Below, piece after piece: positions 5,797-7,372 of a stretch of DNA of 7,372 nucleotides. How positions within the stretch are numbered: position 1 is the first letter of the stretch; each line of letters begins with the position of its first letter. The translations under genes and the position numbers were made by a program. Location of the stretch: positions 1 to 7,372 of the forward strand of contig CACZQG010000222.1 in assembly GCA_902783235.1 (NCBI GenBank). Direction: 5' to 3'. Origin of the DNA: an uncultured Ruminococcus sp. (GTDB taxonomy: Bacteria > Bacillota > Clostridia > Oscillospirales > Ruminococcaceae). The notes beneath the pieces are model-generated. The model was given only the letters and a program-made list of their open reading frames with translations, was not told where the DNA came from and ran no database searches.

Positions 5797-6294
5797 TTAT
5801 TTTATCCTGACAGTATTCTGTATCTGTGCAGCGATCTCCATGGGAGAGCCTTCACCATCCACACAGCAGTCCGAGTTTTTTTTGTACACCTCTGAACGGG
5901 AATCGTAAAGCTCTCTGAGCTGCTCCTTTGTGCGTGAGACCGCCAGAGGACGGTTACTGTCATCCTTTATTCGTTCATAGCAGCTCTCAAATGGCGTATC
6001 TATGTAAACCACAGTACCTTTTTTTCTTGCTGTCAACGCATTTTCTTCCGACAGCATGGTGCCGCCGCCGCAGGAAACTACCGCTTTTCCTTCCGAAAGC
6101 CGGGCTACCACCTGCTTTTCCAGATCACGAAAGTATTTTTCTCCCTTACTTTCAAATATCTCCGGGATGCTCATACCCTCACGCTCTACGATCATATCAT
6201 CAGTATCCACCAGCCTGCAGCCCAGATTCTTTGCCAGCAGTACTCCTACCGTGGATTTACCGCAGCCCATGAATCCGCATAAAAATACAGCCAT
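5797..6294 (-). CDS. aroK: Shikimate kinase
   Basis: Phosphorylates shikimate to shikimate 3-phosphate with ATP, the fifth step of the route to chorismate. The 165 residues are the typical size of this small P-loop kinase. Visible are the Walker A GFMGCGKST at 7-15, shikimate-binding DTDD at 30-33 with D32, R56 in YFRDLE, the CGGG motif at 75-78, lid arginine R115 in SNRPL, and R133 in YDSRSEVY. The start is ATG at 6292-6294, eight bases after AAAGGAG. An in-frame ATG 17 codons upstream is rejected because its extra residues are translated from a degenerate repeat arm and are not kinase-like. It lies 67 bases after aroE and 35 before the amidohydrolase. Pairing with aroE makes two consecutive shikimate-pathway steps co-expressed. 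Confidence 0.95.
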   Translation of the reverse strand: MAVFLCGFMGCGKSTVGVLLAKNLGCRLVDTDDMIVEREGMSIPEIFESKGEKYFRDLEKQVVARLSEGKAVVSCGGGTMLSEENALTARKKGTVVYIDTPFESCYERIKDDSNRPLAVSRTKEQLRELYDSRSEVYKKNSDCCVDGEGSPMEIAAQIQNTVRIK

Positions 6295-6302
6295 ATCTGT
6301 TT

Positions 6303-6309
6303 CTCCTTT
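6303..6309 (-). promoter_or_regulatory. Shine-Dalgarno site fixing the aroK start
   Basis: AAAGGAG on the minus strand, eight bases before ATG at 6292-6294. It lies between the repeat arm and the gene and excludes the longer reading frame that begins at 6345. Confidence 0.75.
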
Positions 6310-6320
6310 TTGATCATTAC

Positions 6321-6364
6321 CTATTTGCAGCAGCATCGCACACACCCTGTGCGGTATTACCTTA
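6321..6364 (-). repeat. Degenerate solo arm of the palindromic repeat, between aroE and aroK
   Basis: Read on the minus strand, it starts TAAGGTAATACCGCACAGGG and continues TGTGCG, ATGC. It matches the left arm at 3463-3497 (AATACCGTACAAGG, TGTGCG, ATGC) and the outer end of both right arms (TAAGGCAACACCGCACA). The TAA is the aroE stop codon. CGCACA and TGTGCG around GGGTG form a perfect six-pair hairpin. Only about 40 bases can be aligned, so this is a remnant or a minimal copy. Confidence 0.62.
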
Positions 6365-7189
6365 AAACTGTTTCATCAGCTCGTCAGCTGTTTCCTCAAT
6401 AAGCTTGTCTATATCATCACTGTTGAATTCTGCGCCATACCATATCTCGTGGGCAGCCACAGCCTGCAATACCAGCATAGACATACCGCCTACCGCAGTT
6501 TTGCCCAGCTTTTTTGCGGTTTTTACAAGCACGGTCTCTATGGGATTATACACTGCATCAAATACATTTCTGCATCCTGCTATCACCTGTTCGCTTACGG
6601 GACAGCTGTCCGATCTGGGGTACATACCCACAGGCGTAGCATTTATCAGGAGATCAAATTCTCCCTGTATCTTATCCATGAGTGCTATACTCACATCAGC
6701 ATTTTCCACTTTTTTCAGCAATTCGTCTTTTAGCGCCTCTGCCGTAGGTACAAACTGCTCCAATACGGCTATAGTAAGGCTTCCGCCTGCCAGCAAAGCC
6801 TCCAGTGCCATCATTCTGCCTACACCGCCGCAGCCCAGAAGCAATACTCTGCCTCCCAGTGATCCTTCCGGAACCGAGCGCAGAAATCCGATACAGTCTG
6901 TATTACTGCCTATGATCTCCCCGTTTTTCTTGGATATGCAGTTGACGGAATCATATTTTGCGGCACTTTCATCCAATCTGTCAACAAAATCTATCACCGT
7001 CTGCTTATATGGTATTGTGACATTCAGACCATCGTTTTCTCTTATAGCCTTGTCAAACCCTTGCTTTACAGTATCCGGGTCAATATCATAAAGCAGATAG
7101 CTCTCGTTTTTTCCCGAAAGCTCAAACAATCTCTTGTGAATAAATGGGGACATTGAGTGTCCCAGTGGGTGTCCTGTCAATCCGTACAT
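6362..7189 (-). CDS. aroE: Shikimate dehydrogenase (NADP+)
   Basis: Reduces 3-dehydroshikimate to shikimate with NADPH, the fourth step to chorismate. The 275 residues match the family (272 in E. coli). The N-terminal substrate domain has GHPLGHSMSPFIH with S12 and S14, NVTIPYK at 56-62 with catalytic K62, and NTD at 96-98 with catalytic D98. The Rossmann glycine loop is GCGGVGR (119-125). NATPVGM (183-189) and GMSMLVLQA (235-243, Q242) follow. The ATG at 7187-7189 is chosen because AAAGGAG lies six bases upstream and the family motif starts there. The frame stays open upstream (TTG at 7249, ATG at 7231), but those starts lie in or at the edge of the promoter and lack ribosome sites. It is the first gene of the operon. 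Confidence 0.95.
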   Translation of the reverse strand: MYGLTGHPLGHSMSPFIHKRLFELSGKNESYLLYDIDPDTVKQGFDKAIRENDGLNVTIPYKQTVIDFVDRLDESAAKYDSVNCISKKNGEIIGSNTDCIGFLRSVPEGSLGGRVLLLGCGGVGRMMALEALLAGGSLTIAVLEQFVPTAEALKDELLKKVENADVSIALMDKIQGEFDLLINATPVGMYPRSDSCPVSEQVIAGCRNVFDAVYNPIETVLVKTAKKLGKTAVGGMSMLVLQAVAAHEIWYGAEFNSDDIDKLIEETADELMKQF

Positions 7190-7195
7190 TCCGAT

Positions 7196-7202
7196 CTCCT
7201 TT
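7196..7202 (-). promoter_or_regulatory. Shine-Dalgarno site fixing the aroE start
   Basis: AAAGGAG on the minus strand, six bases before ATG at 7187-7189. It excludes the longer in-frame starts at 7231 and 7249. Confidence 0.8.
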
Positions 7203-7204
7203 AT

Positions 7205-7216
7205 GGCAGTCCTGCC
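7205..7216 (-). promoter_or_regulatory. Small hairpin in the aroE leader
   Basis: GGCAG and CTGCC form a perfect five-base inverted repeat around two bases. It lies between the predicted transcription start near 7230 and the ribosome site at 7196-7202. It could stabilise the 5' end or modulate initiation; no known riboswitch is recognised. Confidence 0.4.
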
Positions 7217-7236
7217 TTTAAAATTATCCATTATAT

Positions 7237-7265
7237 AGTATACACCCAATATGAGATAATGTCAA
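7237..7265 (-). promoter_or_regulatory. Sigma-A type promoter for the aroE operon
   Basis: On the minus strand, TTGACA (7265-7260), a spacer of exactly 17 bases and TATACT (7242-7237). The -35 box is perfect and the -10 box matches five of six. Transcription should start near 7230, giving a leader of about 40 bases before the aroE ATG. This is the only strong promoter seen, so it probably serves aroE, aroK, the amidohydrolase and fumA. Confidence 0.82.
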
Positions 7266-7350
7266 GTGCGGAGAGGTCTTTAATGCGGAAATCAATTTTA
7301 GTAAGCAATTTGTAATAAACTATGAATTACTTAAATATAAAAGTTTAGGT

Positions 7351-7370
7351 CAAGCCTTTTCAAAGGCTTG
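7351..7370. terminator. Perfect inverted repeat at the window edge, possible terminator
   Basis: CAAGCCTTT and AAAGGCTTG pair over nine bases around TC. The preceding 7266-7350 is AT-rich and shows no gene. A T-run that would confirm a plus-strand terminator would lie past the window edge. On the minus strand the stem is followed by ACCTAAACTTTTATA, a weak tail. It could instead be the edge of another dispersed repeat. Confidence 0.45.
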
Positions 7371-7372
7371 CG

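Noticed and set aside
4403..5908. Two long plus-strand frames (243 and 257 codons) that abut opposite the amidohydrolase and fumA
   Set aside because: Both are antisense to genes with complete motif sets; their translations are low-complexity in feel, without domains or ribosome sites.
6295..6345. Longer shikimate kinase with 17 extra N-terminal residues
   Set aside because: The extra codons are the degenerate repeat arm and ribosome site; the family begins at the P-loop region, and AAAGGAG lies eight bases before the shorter start.
6405..7091. 228-codon plus-strand frame opposite aroE
   Set aside because: Ser/Thr/Pro-rich shadow of the aroE codons, with no independent start signal.
7190..7249. 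AroE starting at TTG 7249
   Set aside because: The codons from 7249 run through the -10 box and lie upstream of the predicted transcription start.

Overview
The window carries seven complete protein genes, all on the minus strand. In transcription order they are aroE, aroK, an amidohydrolase, the fumarase alpha subunit (fumA), then ribD, ribE and prfC. Protein style, strong AGGAGG-type ribosome sites, TTG starts and close packing point to a Firmicute of the class Clostridia, probably a gut or rumen Ruminococcus relative (Oscillospiraceae). That placement is inference from recall, not a database match.

Region 7372-3748. A near-consensus promoter (TTGACA, 17-bp spacer, TATACT) drives aroE, followed by aroK, the amidohydrolase and fumA with gaps of 67, 35 and 1 bases. 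AroE and AroK make consecutive shikimate-pathway steps. FumA is the 4Fe-4S half of a two-subunit class I fumarase, but the beta-subunit gene usually found next to it is absent. Region 3443-83. ribD and ribE overlap by one base (TGATG) and supply the pyrimidine deaminase/reductase and the last step of riboflavin synthesis. prfC (peptide chain release factor 3) follows. ribBA, ribH and a recognisable FMN riboswitch are missing here.

The most interesting part is a repeat family without coding capacity. The whole fumA-ribD gap (3463-3750) is one long imperfect palindrome. Its two arms match each other, and it looks like a MITE. Two near-identical 53-bp hairpin modules are nested in it: one at the palindrome apex and one inside the right arm. 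The other copy of that arm, at the left edge of the window (1-85), lacks the module, so an empty and a filled site can be compared directly. A third, degenerate arm lies between aroE and aroK. In all three places the arm begins exactly on the TAA stop codon of the gene before it (prfC, fumA, aroE). Arm mismatches are mostly of the kind that stay paired as G.U in plus-strand RNA, and one internal stem shows a compensatory base-pair change. Both hint at selection for structure.

No tRNA, rRNA, CRISPR array, transposase or full-length insertion sequence was seen. The 7266-7350 stretch is AT-rich without a gene, and a terminator-like inverted repeat sits at the right edge.
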